A stretch of 49,971 nt of DNA from an uncultured Clostridia bacterium (GCA_947631465.1 CANRLK010000008.1:1-49971); one strand, 5' to 3'. Positions 16,078 to 25,322 are shown, numbered from the stretch's first letter. Program-made: numbers and translations. The notes: a model not told the origin generated them from the sequence alone.

Positions 16078-19035
16078 ATGGGATTGATCAAATATCTATC
16101 GAACGGAGACGAGCGCAGAAGCCTCAAACGGCTCGACAAAATGGCAAAACAGGTCGAGGCGCTCGAACCGAAATATCAAAAAATGAGCGACGAGGAACTC
16201 AAAGGACAGACCGCGATCTTGAAGGCAAGACTTCAAAAAGGGGAGACGCCCGAGGACATCCTCTTCGATGCGTTCGCCGCCCTTCGCGAGGCAAGCTGGC
16301 GCGTACTCGGCATGAAACACTTCCATGTCCAGATCGTCGGCGGCATTTGCCTCTTCCAAGGCAGAATCGCCGAGATGCGCACGGGCGAAGGCAAGACCCT
16401 CGTTGCGACCCTTCCGAGCTATCTCGAAGCCCTCACGGGACGGGGCGTGCACATTGTCACCGTCAACGACTACCTCGCCCGCCGCGACGCCGAATGGATG
16501 GGCAAAGTCCATAAATTCATGGGGCTCACGGTCGGGGTCGTCGTCCCGGGGCTCGAAGACGACGTCAAGCGCGCCGCCTATCAATGCGACATCACCTACG
16601 GCACAAACAACGAGTTCGGGTTCGATTATCTCCGCGATAACTTGAAATCCGATCTCAAACTCATGGTCCAGCGCGAACTCAACTTCGCGATCGTGGACGA
16701 GGTCGACTCGATTTTGATCGATGAAGCGCGGACGCCGCTCATCATCTCGGGCAAGGGCGAGCAGTCCTCTTCGCTCTACGAACAGGTCGATAAGTTCGTG
16801 CGCACCCTCACGGGCGGTTTCGACGACGACCTCAAAGACATGGAAGCCGAGAGCTCCAAAAAGAAGAGCAAGGATTCGGGCGCGCAAAAGCTCGCAAAAG
16901 CCGAAGAGCTCAAATGGGACTACGTCATCGAGCGCAAGGAAAAACAGGTCCAGCTCACAGAATACGGCGCGGAAAAGGCGGAAAAATACTTCAACATCGA
17001 AAGCGTCGCCGACGTCTCCAACTTGACGCTCAACCACCATATCCAGCAAGCGCTCAAAGCGCATAAGCTCTTCCACCTCAACGAGGAATATATCATCAGT
17101 GACGGCGAGATCATCATCGTCGATGAGTTCACGGGACGTCTCATGATCGGCAGACGCTATTCAGACGGACTGCATCAGGCGATCGAGGCAAAGGAAGGCG
17201 TGAAGATCCGCGAGGAAAACAAGACCTATGCGACCATCACCTTCCAGAACTATTTTAGACTGTATCGTAAGCTCTCTGGCATGACGGGTACGGCAAAGAC
17301 CGAGGAAGGGGAGTTCCGTACGATCTATTCACTCGACGTCATCTCCATTCCGACGAACAAGCCCATTCGGAGAGAGGACCTGCACGACCGCATTTTCGCG
17401 ACCGAAGAGGGCAAGAAGAAGGCGATCGTGAGAGAGATCGTCGAACGGCATGAAAAGGGACAGCCCATTCTTGTCGGTACGGTCTCGGTCGAAAAATCCG
17501 AGGAGATCTCCCGTCTTTTGCGGCGCAACGGCGTGCAGCATAACATCTTGAACGCAAAGAACCACGAGCGCGAGGCGGAGATCGTCGCGCAGGCAGGCAG
17601 ATACGGCGCGGTCACCATTTCTACCAACATGGCGGGGCGCGGCACGGATATCCTGCTCGGCGGCAACCCCGAATATCTTGCCAAAAAGCGTCTGCGCGAG
17701 GAAGGGGTCGATCACGAGACGATCGAGCTTGCGACGAGCTATGCGGACGTCGATGAGGACGTGCTCGCCGTGCGCGAACGCTATCATAAGCTCTTCGAGA
17801 GCTTCAAGCGCCAGACGGACGAGGAAAAAGCCAAGGTCATCGAAGCGGGGGGACTGTGCATCATCGGCACGGAGCGGCACGAAGCGCGCCGTATCGACAA
17901 TCAGCTCCGCGGACGTTCGGGACGGCAGGGCGACGTCGGCACTTCGGTGTTCTTCATCTCTTTGGAAGACGACCTCATGAAGCGGTTTGGCGGTGAGCGC
18001 ATGCGTGGCATCTATGAACGCTCCAAAATGCAGGAGGACGAATGTCTCGAAGCGGGCTTGCTTTCAAGGCTCATCGAATACGCGCAGAAGCAGATCGAAG
18101 GCAGACATTTCGGCGCAAGAAAGACCGTCCTTCAATACGACGACGTGATGAACCAACAGCGTATCCTCATGTACGGCGAGCGCATGAAGGTGCTCCGCGG
18201 CGAGGACGTGCACGAACAGATCCTCAAATACATTCCCGACTATACGGCAAGCGTCATTTCGGGGGCAGTCAACGTCGAACAGTCTCCCGACAAGTGGGAC
18301 GAGAACGATCTGAACGCCGCCCTTGAACAGAAGGAATTGCCCGAGGGGACGAACTATGTCACCCGCGAGCGGCTCGAAAAATGGGACTATGAAGAAGCCC
18401 TTCGCAGGATCTCTGCGCGCGTCGAAAAAGCGTATGAGGAGAAGATCGAACGGCTTCGCAAGGAGACGGGCATCGACTATGCGGACGTCGAGCGGCAAGT
18501 GTTGCTTCGGAACGTCGACAGGAATTGGATCGACCATATCGACGCAATGGACCAACTACGCAAGGGCATCGGGCTTCGCGCCTACGGACAGAAAGACCCC
18601 GTGATCGCCTATAAGCAGGAAGGCTCGGCGATGTTCAACGAGATGATCGAACGCATCCAGACCAACACCGTCGCAATGCTCTTGAAGATCCGCGTCGAAG
18701 TGCGCCAGCGCCCCGTAGAGCGCGTCATGCCCTCGATCGGACAAAGACGCACGGACGCGCCCGCGCCTTCCGACGGCAGAGAAAGCGCAAACGAGCCGCA
18801 GCAGAGCATGCAGAGTGCGGGTATGCCGCAAAATACGAGTTCGCAAAACGCCCTTCGCGGGGTCGAGACCGAGGGGATGCAGATCCCCGGCGCGGTCGAT
18901 GTGGACAGTTTGAGAACGAGCGGACAGAGTAAGTTCAATCCCGCATCCATGCCAAAAAAGAAGAAGATCGGTCCGAACGACCCCTGTCCCTGCGGCTCGG
19001 GGCTCAAATACAAGAAGTGCCACGGCAAGCCGTAA
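16078..19035 (+). CDS. secA: preprotein translocase ATPase SecA
   Basis: A 985-residue SecA, the motor that pushes preproteins through SecYEG. Walker A region MRTGEGKT (about residues 99-106), Walker B/DEAD-like VDEVDSILIDEAR (about 206-218), the helicase motif NMAGRGTDILLGG, and the C-terminal zinc and SecB-type tail CPCGSGLKYKKCHG (last 15 residues) are all present. An insertion rich in Lys/Ser lies near residue 260. GGAGTG precedes ATG 16078. It is upstream of prfB, with a 57-base gap holding a small hairpin. Confidence 0.98.
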   Translation: MGLIKYLSNGDERRSLKRLDKMAKQVEALEPKYQKMSDEELKGQTAILKARLQKGETPEDILFDAFAALREASWRVLGMKHFHVQIVGGICLFQGRIAEMRTGEGKTLVATLPSYLEALTGRGVHIVTVNDYLARRDAEWMGKVHKFMGLTVGVVVPGLEDDVKRAAYQCDITYGTNNEFGFDYLRDNLKSDLKLMVQRELNFAIVDEVDSILIDEARTPLIISGKGEQSSSLYEQVDKFVRTLTGGFDDDLKDMEAESSKKKSKDSGAQKLAKAEELKWDYVIERKEKQVQLTEYGAEKAEKYFNIESVADVSNLTLNHHIQQALKAHKLFHLNEEYIISDGEIIIVDEFTGRLMIGRRYSDGLHQAIEAKEGVKIREENKTYATITFQNYFRLYRKLSGMTGTAKTEEGEFRTIYSLDVISIPTNKPIRREDLHDRIFATEEGKKKAIVREIVERHEKGQPILVGTVSVEKSEEISRLLRRNGVQHNILNAKNHEREAEIVAQAGRYGAVTISTNMAGRGTDILLGGNPEYLAKKRLREEGVDHETIELATSYADVDEDVLAVRERYHKLFESFKRQTDEEKAKVIEAGGLCIIGTERHEARRIDNQLRGRSGRQGDVGTSVFFISLEDDLMKRFGGERMRGIYERSKMQEDECLEAGLLSRLIEYAQKQIEGRHFGARKTVLQYDDVMNQQRILMYGERMKVLRGEDVHEQILKYIPDYTASVISGAVNVEQSPDKWDENDLNAALEQKELPEGTNYVTRERLEKWDYEEALRRISARVEKAYEEKIERLRKETGIDYADVERQVLLRNVDRNWIDHIDAMDQLRKGIGLRAYGQKDPVIAYKQEGSAMFNEMIERIQTNTVAMLLKIRVEVRQRPVERVMPSIGQRRTDAPAPSDGRESANEPQQSMQSAGMPQNTSSQNALRGVETEGMQIPGAVDVDSLRTSGQSKFNPASMPKKKKIGPNDPCPCGSGLKYKKCHGKP

Positions 19036-19092
19036 TGCTTCCCGAAATGAAATTGTTTCGGCAAATCTTTTCGGCATTGAAATTGGAGTTTT

Positions 19093-20190
19093 ATGTTTAA
19101 GGCAGACGATTACAGACTGAAAATCAAGGCGCTTGAAGAGACATTGGGCGAGGCGAAGTATGCGCTCGACATCGACAACCGCTATGAGCAACTGAAAAAA
19201 TTGAAGGAAGAGCAGGAGCAGCCCGAGGTTTGGCAGGATCTCGAACGCTCGAAGAAGATCGGGCGGGAAATTTCATCCATCGAGGGCAAGATCGCGTCCT
19301 ATGAAGCGGGCAGAAAGGCGCTCGACGATGCGAACGAGATCATCGACCTCATCGAAGAGACCGAGGAAGAGGATCTCGTCCCCGATCTCGACAAGATGAT
19401 CCAAAACGCGGAAAAGGACATCGAAGAGATGCGTATCCGCGCGCTTCTTCGCGGGAAATATGACAGCAGCAACGCGCTTCTCGCGCTCCATGCGGGCGCG
19501 GGCGGGACGGAGGCGTGCGATTGGTGTGCCATGCTCTACCGCATGTATTGCCGCTATGCCGAGACGAACGGCTTCAAAGTGACCGAGATCGACCGCCTTC
19601 CAGGGGACAGCGCGGGGCTCAAATCCGTCGATTTCAAGATCGAAGGGGAGAACGCCTACGGCTATCTCAAAGCGGAGATCGGCGTACATCGGCTTGTTCG
19701 CATTTCCCCGTTTGACGCCAACAAACGCCGTCAGACGTCCTTTGCGTCCCTCGAAGTCATGCCCGAAGTAGACGACGACTCCGAGATCGAGATCAAAGAC
19801 GAGGACATCCGCATTGACGTATACCGCTCTTCGGGCGCGGGCGGGCAAAAGGTCAATAAGACCGAGACCGCGATCCGTATCACCCACTATCCGACGGGCA
19901 TTGTCGTCACCTGCCAAAACGAGCGTTCGCAGCTTCAAAACAAGGAGATGGCGTTCAAGTATTTAAGGAGCAAGCTCGTCGAAAAACAAATCGAACAGCG
20001 CATGGCGGAAGAGGCGGCTCTGAAAGGGGAGACCAAGAAGATCGAATGGGGCTCCCAGATCCGCTCCTACGTCTTTTGTCCCTATACCCTCGTCAAGGAC
20101 CATCGGACGGGCTACGAAGTGGGCGACGTGCAATCGGTCATGGACGGCAATATCCAAGGCTTTATCATCGATTATTTGAAAAAATCTTGA
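19093..20190 (+). CDS. prfB: peptide chain release factor 2
   Basis: A 365-residue RF2 that recognises UAA and UGA. The tripeptide SPF (RISPFDANK, about residues 205-213) marks RF2 rather than RF1, and the hydrolysis motif GAGGQKVNK lies near residue 248. The frame is continuous from ATG 19093, so the autoregulatory +1 frameshift with an internal UGA found in many prfB genes is absent. The N-terminal coiled-coil domain and C-terminal domain are complete. Follows secA; tsaD starts 14 bases after the stop. Confidence 0.97.
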   Translation: MFKADDYRLKIKALEETLGEAKYALDIDNRYEQLKKLKEEQEQPEVWQDLERSKKIGREISSIEGKIASYEAGRKALDDANEIIDLIEETEEEDLVPDLDKMIQNAEKDIEEMRIRALLRGKYDSSNALLALHAGAGGTEACDWCAMLYRMYCRYAETNGFKVTEIDRLPGDSAGLKSVDFKIEGENAYGYLKAEIGVHRLVRISPFDANKRRQTSFASLEVMPEVDDDSEIEIKDEDIRIDVYRSSGAGGQKVNKTETAIRITHYPTGIVVTCQNERSQLQNKEMAFKYLRSKLVEKQIEQRMAEEAALKGETKKIEWGSQIRSYVFCPYTLVKDHRTGYEVGDVQSVMDGNIQGFIIDYLKKS

Positions 20191-20200
20191 TTTCTTCGAA

Positions 20201-20238
20201 TACTATGTCAGACATAATACTATGCAAAACGCCGAAAA
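20201..20238 (-). repeat. 38-base palindromic dispersed repeat, copy A
   Basis: On the minus strand TTTTCGGCG, then TTTTGCATAGTA, then the 13-base palindrome TATGTCWGACATA. It matches copy B (25100-25137, opposite orientation) at 35 of 38 bases, the differences lying in or by the palindrome. It begins 10 bases after prfB and reaches into the tsaD reading frame. Confidence 0.85.
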
Positions 20239-21254
20239 TCAAGGAAACGCCTCTGATTTTGGGCATTGAATCCTCCTGCGACGAAACGGCGGCAGCCGTG
20301 ATCTGCGGGAGGAAAATTCTATCGGGCAAGATCGCCTCGTCCGCCTCGTTGCAGGCGTTGTACGGCGGGGTCGTGCCAGAGCTTGCGTCCCGCGCGCACA
20401 CCGACGCGATCGACGAAGTCGTCGAAGGGGCGCTTCAAGAGGCAAACGTCAAGAAAGAGCAGCTCGACGCGGTCGCCGTTACCTACGGAGCGGGGCTCTT
20501 GGGCGCGCTGCTCGTCGGCTTGTCCTTTGCCAAGGGCTTTGCCTATGGACTGAATATCCCGCTCATTGGGGTCAACCATATCCGCGGGCATCTTGCAGCC
20601 GCCTATCTTGAAGACGAGACCTTGATGCCGCCTTTCGTCACCTTGCTTGCGAGCGGGGGGCATACCGCGATTTTATATGCGAAGAGCGAGACGAGTTTTG
20701 AACTGCTCGGCGGGACGCTCGACGACGCGGCGGGCGAGGCGTTTGATAAGATCGCGCGCGTGCTGTCCTTGCCCTATCCCGGCGGTCCGCATTTGGAGGC
20801 GCTCGCAAGGGACGGGCAAAATGTCGTTCCGCTTCCCAAGATGTTGAAGGGCGAGGGCGGGTATCAATTTTCGTACAGCGGGCTCAAAACCGCGGTCATC
20901 AACTATGTCCATAACGCGCAGCAGAGCGGAAAGAGCTTCTCGCCTGCCGACGTCGCCTGTTCCTTCCAACATGCCGCGCTCGATATTTTGGTCGAAAAGA
21001 TCGTCCAAGCGGCGCAGGAGAAAAAGGTCGACACCGTGACGGCAGGGGGCGGCGTGATCGCAAACGGATACCTGCGCGAGACGCTTGCCGCTGCCTGTCA
21101 AAAGGCGGGCTTGCGGCTCGTGCTTCCCGCCAAGGAGCGTTGCACCGACAACGCCGCCATGATCGCCGCCGAGGGGCTCATTCAATACCGTCAAGGCAAT
21201 TTTTCGCCGCTCTCTCTCAATGCCCAAGCGTATATTCCGCTGGATCTTGCATAA
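20205..21254 (+). CDS. tsaD: tRNA N6-threonylcarbamoyladenosine transferase TsaD
   Basis: TsaD transfers the threonylcarbamoyl group to A37 of ANN-reading tRNAs, with TsaB and TsaE. The ASKHA-fold motifs are clear: GIESSCDETAAAV near the N terminus, the metal ligands in VNHIRGHLAAA (H-x3-H), SGGHTAIL, and AGGGVIANGYLR near the end. Start is ATG 20205, giving MSDIILCKTPKIKETP before the family's usual start. That leader peptide is encoded by the dispersed repeat and has no Shine-Dalgarno site. A non-ATG start (CTG 20251 after AAGG at 20241) is the alternative. Length 349 residues with the leader. Confidence 0.93.
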   Translation: MSDIILCKTPKIKETPLILGIESSCDETAAAVICGRKILSGKIASSASLQALYGGVVPELASRAHTDAIDEVVEGALQEANVKKEQLDAVAVTYGAGLLGALLVGLSFAKGFAYGLNIPLIGVNHIRGHLAAAYLEDETLMPPFVTLLASGGHTAILYAKSETSFELLGGTLDDAAGEAFDKIARVLSLPYPGGPHLEALARDGQNVVPLPKMLKGEGGYQFSYSGLKTAVINYVHNAQQSGKSFSPADVACSFQHAALDILVEKIVQAAQEKKVDTVTAGGGVIANGYLRETLAAACQKAGLRLVLPAKERCTDNAAMIAAEGLIQYRQGNFSPLSLNAQAYIPLDLA

Positions 21255-21292
21255 TTCGACAAAATAAATTTAATTTTTCACGCACTCCCTTC

Positions 21293-21321
21293 TTGACTTT
21301 TCGAGAGGGGAGTGTTACATT
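21293..21321 (+). promoter_or_regulatory. promoter of the 21356 gene pair
   Basis: TTGACT (21293-21298), 17 bases, TACATT (21316-21321); start codon 34 bases downstream. Confidence 0.65.
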
Positions 21322-21355
21322 ATTGATGATAAATTCATGGAAGGAAAATTCAATC

Positions 21356-22255
21356 ATGGAAGGTGTGATCTTAACGCTTTGCCTTTCGCTGGCGCTCGTG
21401 TTGATCGGGGTCGTGCTGTGCGGGGGGATACGGCTTCGCGAGAACTATCGGAAGCTGATGGCTGAGATGAACGACGGAAAATGCGCGCCGAGGACCATTC
21501 TCGTCAAGCAAAACGCGGGGGAGCTCAGGCTCGTCTACTCGATCCAACCGCAGGTGAAACTTTTTGAACGGGATCTCGCCCGCGAGCTTGCGGTCATCCG
21601 CGCGGCGCAGGAGAGCGATATTTTTCTCCGCGACGACGATCTTCCCGCAAGCCAGCCGCCGTGTTCCTTTGAATCCCCGCAAACCGTAGCCGAAGAGAAC
21701 TTCGAAGAACCGACCATGGAAGAGGGGAGCTCTTTGGAAGATGTCATTTTGAAAGAGGAGATTTCTTTGGATGATTCTTCGGAAGAGAGATCCGCGGAGG
21801 GGGCGGTATTGATCCACCGTGGGGAGAAGCTGGATTTTTCAAAGCGGTACGAGCTTTTGAGCGAGAATGAGCGTGCGCTCTTTGACGGGTTTTGCCGCTA
21901 TGTCGAGAAGATTCCGTTTTGCGAGCGTCGGATGCAGGCGAATTGCCTTGTGTTCCGCTATAAGAAGGAGACGATCGTCAAGGTCGGGATTCGGCGCGGG
22001 ACGGCGGTGCTGGAATTTCACATCTTAAATCCCGATCTCGGGCGCATGCTGCGCGAAGAGCGGCTGAAAGGGATGAAGGTCCAACCCGCGAAGATCAAAC
22101 TGACGAGCGAAACGGAGCTTGCGCTCGCGCAAAAGACTGCCGATCTCACGGTCAATTTCTTGAAAAACGAAGAGACGTATAAGCGCGACCAGCGCAATGC
22201 GGCGCGCCGCGAAGCGGAACGGAGAAAGCGCGCGGAAGGGGGGAGACTGCAATGA
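21356..22255 (+). CDS. membrane-anchored protein of unknown function
   Basis: A 299-residue protein: N-terminal membrane segment (residues 4-23), a low-complexity acidic middle (about 95-150, many E, S, D), then a folded C-terminal domain (about 160-290) with YELLSENERALFDGFCRYV and VKVGIRRGTAVLEFHIL, ending in a basic Arg/Lys-rich tail. Start ATG 21356 is preceded by GAAGGAAAA. I do not recognise the family. The next gene overlaps its stop by 4 bases (ATGA), so the two membrane proteins probably work together. Confidence 0.75.
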   Translation: MEGVILTLCLSLALVLIGVVLCGGIRLRENYRKLMAEMNDGKCAPRTILVKQNAGELRLVYSIQPQVKLFERDLARELAVIRAAQESDIFLRDDDLPASQPPCSFESPQTVAEENFEEPTMEEGSSLEDVILKEEISLDDSSEERSAEGAVLIHRGEKLDFSKRYELLSENERALFDGFCRYVEKIPFCERRMQANCLVFRYKKETIVKVGIRRGTAVLEFHILNPDLGRMLREERLKGMKVQPAKIKLTSETELALAQKTADLTVNFLKNEETYKRDQRNAARREAERRKRAEGGRLQ

Positions 22256-22611
22256 ATATGACCGCACTTTACAGCTGTTTCGGCGTGATTCTCGGGCTCT
22301 TGGTCTTGGCGTTGATCGCGCTCGGGGTCATGCAGTTCTTGCTCGAAAAAAAGAGGTTGGAGTTCGAGGAGTCCGAAAACGACGTTGCCGCGCCGCTTCC
22401 GCTTGAAGTTTGCGCCGAGGACGTGCTTTTGCGCATCCGAAACGCCGAGATCGACACGATTGCGCCGCTCTTTTCCGACGAGAAAGAGCCGATGTCCCGC
22501 AGTGCTGCGCCTTGTTCGCCCGCCCAAGAGGTTGAAGTTGATTCAAAGGATAGTGCCGAAAGCGACGACGGATTTTTCTCCGAAGCCGCAGCAACGAGTT
22601 CGCCGCTTTGA
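22252..22611 (+). CDS. small single-pass membrane protein
   Basis: A 119-residue protein with one membrane segment (residues 7-29) and an acidic Ser/Glu-rich tail. The start overlaps the previous stop codon (ATGA) with a purine-rich ribosome site upstream. The tail layout resembles that of its neighbour, hinting at a membrane pair. No family recognised. Confidence 0.65.
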   Translation: MNMTALYSCFGVILGLLVLALIALGVMQFLLEKKRLEFEESENDVAAPLPLEVCAEDVLLRIRNAEIDTIAPLFSDEKEPMSRSAAPCSPAQEVEVDSKDSAESDDGFFSEAAATSSPL

Positions 22612-23265
22612 AAAAAGGCGGCATAAATCGCGGGGGATTTCATTTTCGGGTTTAGCCCAAATCATTACAGGCGACGCGCAGCGCCTATTCACTTTTTGGC
22701 GCACCTTCGAGGCGCATTGCAAATTCTGCTCAGCAGCCCAGTGGCCTGTAAGCTACAATGCGCCAGCCGAGCTGGTGGCGAGGCGGCCTTGCGCCGGGGG
22801 CGACCGCAGTAAGGCGGCGCGAACACAACCCACTTCTTGGCGCCCCCTTCGAGGGGAGCTGGCGAGGCGAAGCCGAGACTGAGGGGGTGTCTCCTTGTGT
22901 GCAAGGCTCATCAGAGACGCACCCCTTTTGGCGCGTATTCGCGCGCCACTTTCCCCTCAAGGGGACAGCAAGAAAAAAACGCGAGGGCGCGCCACGGTCT
23001 CACATGGGTAGAACCCCGTGTTCGGTCACCGTTCGCGCCTGTGATGCGCTCACTCCTGTCGCATTACGCCAACGGTTATCAGCCGTTGGCAAAGTGCAAT
23101 GCTCCACCCCTCAATGGGACAGCAAGGGAAAGCGAAACGCAAAGGTGCGAACGTACCCCACAACTTGGCTCACCCACCGAGTGGGAGCTCGCCCACCCCT
23201 CAAAGGAGACAGCAGGAAAAAGGCGAAAGGCAAAGGATATTTCTCCATAACGGGCTGAAAGGGCG
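22612..23265. repeat. repeat island 1, no gene
   Basis: About 650 bases with no credible gene. It contains a full-length palindromic repeat (22920-22978: caccccttttgg, GGCGCG...CGCGCC palindrome, TTTCCCCTCAAGGGGACAGCAAG), two partial copies of its right end (around 23104-23125 and 23195-23222), and a piece of the CAGTC...GGGGGTGT repeat at 22880-22898. Frames here are open only because the repeats lack stops. Confidence 0.75.
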
Positions 23266-23901
23266 ATGAATCGTAGGAACGTGCGGGGCATACAATGGGG
23301 TATGGACCTCATTTCGCCGATTCGGGAGCTCTGTTCCCGCGCGCTGTCGCAAAAAATCATCTTGATCTGCCTTTTCGCGCTCACCCTTTGCAGTACGGTC
23401 TGTGCGATCATCTTTCTCAAAACGCCCGCGTTTTTCGACTATCATCTCAAAATTTGCGACCGTTTCTTGGATCGCGTCTGTTATTCCGACCGAAGCGTCG
23501 TCGTCATCTGCTTTGAACGCGCGGCGGGATGTGCGTTTTATCTCCTCTTGATTCTGCTCGGCGGCTTGCATCCCGCCGCGCTTGTGTTGCCGTCCTGCGC
23601 GCTCGTGTTCCGCGCTTACAATTTCGGCGGAATGCTCGCAATTCTCTTTTCCGTCTATAAATTCTCGGGCGCGATCGTCGCTTTCACCCTCTATCTTCCC
23701 ATCCATCTTCTCTTGGACGTTCTGCTCTTTGCGGCGGCTTCGATCTCTTTCTCGCGCGCGTTCTGCTTCCGCTTCTGCACCTCGGACTTCAAAGAGCTAC
23801 TATTGGACTTTTTGCTCTTTCTCCTGCTCGTGTTCGCGGTATGCGTCGTGGAAGCGATCTTGCTCGGCGTATTCTTCCATCCGCTCGGAAATTTGGTCTG
23901 A
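23266..23901 (+). CDS. multi-pass membrane protein, possibly SpoIIM-like
   Basis: A 211-residue protein with five or six hydrophobic segments. The central part (about residues 85-165), with LLGGLHPAALVLPSCALVFRAYN followed by a YLPIHLLLDVLLF segment, has the general layout of SpoIIM/DUF95 proteins, in which a conserved loop joins long helices. This is a weak similarity by eye. Start could be ATG 23266 (binding site only 2 bases away) or ATG 23302. It is followed 38 bases later by a D-Ala-D-Ala carboxypeptidase gene, which fits an engulfment or wall-related role but does not prove it. Confidence 0.6.
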   Translation: MNRRNVRGIQWGMDLISPIRELCSRALSQKIILICLFALTLCSTVCAIIFLKTPAFFDYHLKICDRFLDRVCYSDRSVVVICFERAAGCAFYLLLILLGGLHPAALVLPSCALVFRAYNFGGMLAILFSVYKFSGAIVAFTLYLPIHLLLDVLLFAAASISFSRAFCFRFCTSDFKELLLDFLLFLLLVFAVCVVEAILLGVFFHPLGNLV

Positions 23902-23939
23902 GCCCGCGTATTTTTCGTAAAACCGCGCAAACTGTCTCT

Positions 23940-25091
23940 ATGAAAAAATTTATTGTTACGGCGCTTGCCGCCTCTGTGTTGCTTGCGCCGATGGGTTTGA
24001 AATATCAAAAGACGGTTGCGGGCGCAGAGCCCTTGGCGGACTGCAAGGCGGCGTATCTCTGCGACTATGAAAGCGGCACGGTCGCCTACGCCCAAAACGA
24101 GACCGAACGCCTGCCCATTGCCAGCATGTGCAAGATCATGACCCTGCTTCTCTCCTTTGAAGCGGCGGATGCGGGCGCGCTTTCTTACGATGAGATGATC
24201 CCCGTAAGCGACGCCGCCTCGGGCATGGGGGGCTCGCAGGTCTTTCTCGGAAGCGGACTTTCCTATCCCGCGTCCGAGCTCATGAAAACAGTCGCCGTCT
24301 GCTCGGCAAACGACTCCTGCGTCGCGCTCGCGGAGCGCATCGCGGGCAGCGAAGATCTCTTCGTCGAAAAAATGAACGCAAGGGCGATCGAACTCGGCGC
24401 GGAGAACACCCTGTTCGCAAACTGCACGGGGCTTCCCAAAGAACCGCAGTATTCCTGCGCGAAAGACGTTTCGCTCATGTTGAGGGAATTGTTGAAACAT
24501 CAAAAATACTTTGAGTTTTCCAAGATCTGGTTGGAAGATTTTCATCATCCCGACGGGCGGATCACGACGATCACGAACACCAATAAGCTTTCCCGCTTTT
24601 ATGAGGGCTGCGACGGGGGAAAGACGGGCTTCACCAACCAGGCAGGTTTTTGTCTTGCGGCGACCGCAAAGCGCGGGGAAATGCGCTTAGTCTCCGTCGT
24701 GATCGGCGCGGACAGCTCGGACAAACGCTTTGCGGGGGTCAAGAATCTGCTCAACTTTGCCTTTGCGAACTACGAAAGCAGGAAGATCGTCAATGCGGAG
24801 ACCCCGTTTGAGGAAAAACTCGAAGTGCGCGGCTGTAAGCAAAAGGAAGTTTCGGTCTGCGCCGAACGCTCGCTTACGGTCTTTGCAAAGAAAGGGGAGG
24901 CGGTCGAGGCGACTTCCGAGACCATCTATCAAGACGTCAAAGCGCCCTTTGACAAGGGCACGGTCGTCGGCGAGGTCGTGCTCTATGTGAACGGGGTCGA
25001 AAAAGACCGCTGCAAGCTGCTCGCCTTCGACGCCGCAGAACGCTTCTCTTGGGGCGAAGCCTACAAAGAGATCGCCCGAAATTGGAACTGA
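23940..25091 (+). CDS. D-alanyl-D-alanine carboxypeptidase (PBP5/DacF family)
   Basis: A 383-residue penicillin-binding protein that trims the terminal D-Ala from peptidoglycan stem peptides. Signal peptide residues 1-30, then the catalytic motifs: SMCK (Ser62, Lys65; most relatives have SMTK), SAN (about residue 121) and KTG in GGKTGFT (about 228). The C-terminal all-beta domain of the family follows (about 290-383). There is no clear C-terminal amphipathic anchor. Start ATG 23940 gives a complete signal peptide, although its ribosome site is poor. A terminator follows at 25139. Confidence 0.92.
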   Translation: MKKFIVTALAASVLLAPMGLKYQKTVAGAEPLADCKAAYLCDYESGTVAYAQNETERLPIASMCKIMTLLLSFEAADAGALSYDEMIPVSDAASGMGGSQVFLGSGLSYPASELMKTVAVCSANDSCVALAERIAGSEDLFVEKMNARAIELGAENTLFANCTGLPKEPQYSCAKDVSLMLRELLKHQKYFEFSKIWLEDFHHPDGRITTITNTNKLSRFYEGCDGGKTGFTNQAGFCLAATAKRGEMRLVSVVIGADSSDKRFAGVKNLLNFAFANYESRKIVNAETPFEEKLEVRGCKQKEVSVCAERSLTVFAKKGEAVEATSETIYQDVKAPFDKGTVVGEVVLYVNGVEKDRCKLLAFDAAERFSWGEAYKEIARNWN

Positions 25092-25099
25092 TTTCTCGT

Positions 25100-25137
25100 T
25101 TTTCGGCGTTTTGCATAGTACTATGTCAGACATAATA
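25100..25137 (+). repeat. 38-base palindromic dispersed repeat, copy B
   Basis: Plus-strand copy of the repeat at 20201-20238: TTTTCGGCG, TTTTGCATAGTA, then TATGTCAGACATA. It starts 8 bases after the carboxypeptidase stop codon. The minus strand here would again encode MSDIVLCKTPK. Confidence 0.85.
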
Positions 25138-25138
25138 G

Positions 25139-25167
25139 CCCCAAGATATGGGGTTATTTTGTTTTTT
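25139..25167 (+). terminator. terminator after the carboxypeptidase gene
   Basis: CCCCA-AGATA-TGGGG hairpin followed by TTATTTTGTTTTTTT, directly after repeat copy B. Confidence 0.7.
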
Positions 25168-25322
25168 TGCGAATTTTTCGCGAAAAACGGAAAACGCCGA
25201 ATTTTCGAGAAGAAGAAAGGCAGGTTTTGTCGGGAATCAAGGCAAGGCACAACATCTTGACTGGTTTTTATCAATATTTCCCATAAATTGTGGAATATTT
25301 TACTTTCATTCCCTTCAAACGG

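Noticed and set aside
22612-23265. Open frames of 100-166 codons in repeat island 1
   Set aside because: They run through repeats that recur elsewhere out of frame, lack ribosome sites and show no protein features.
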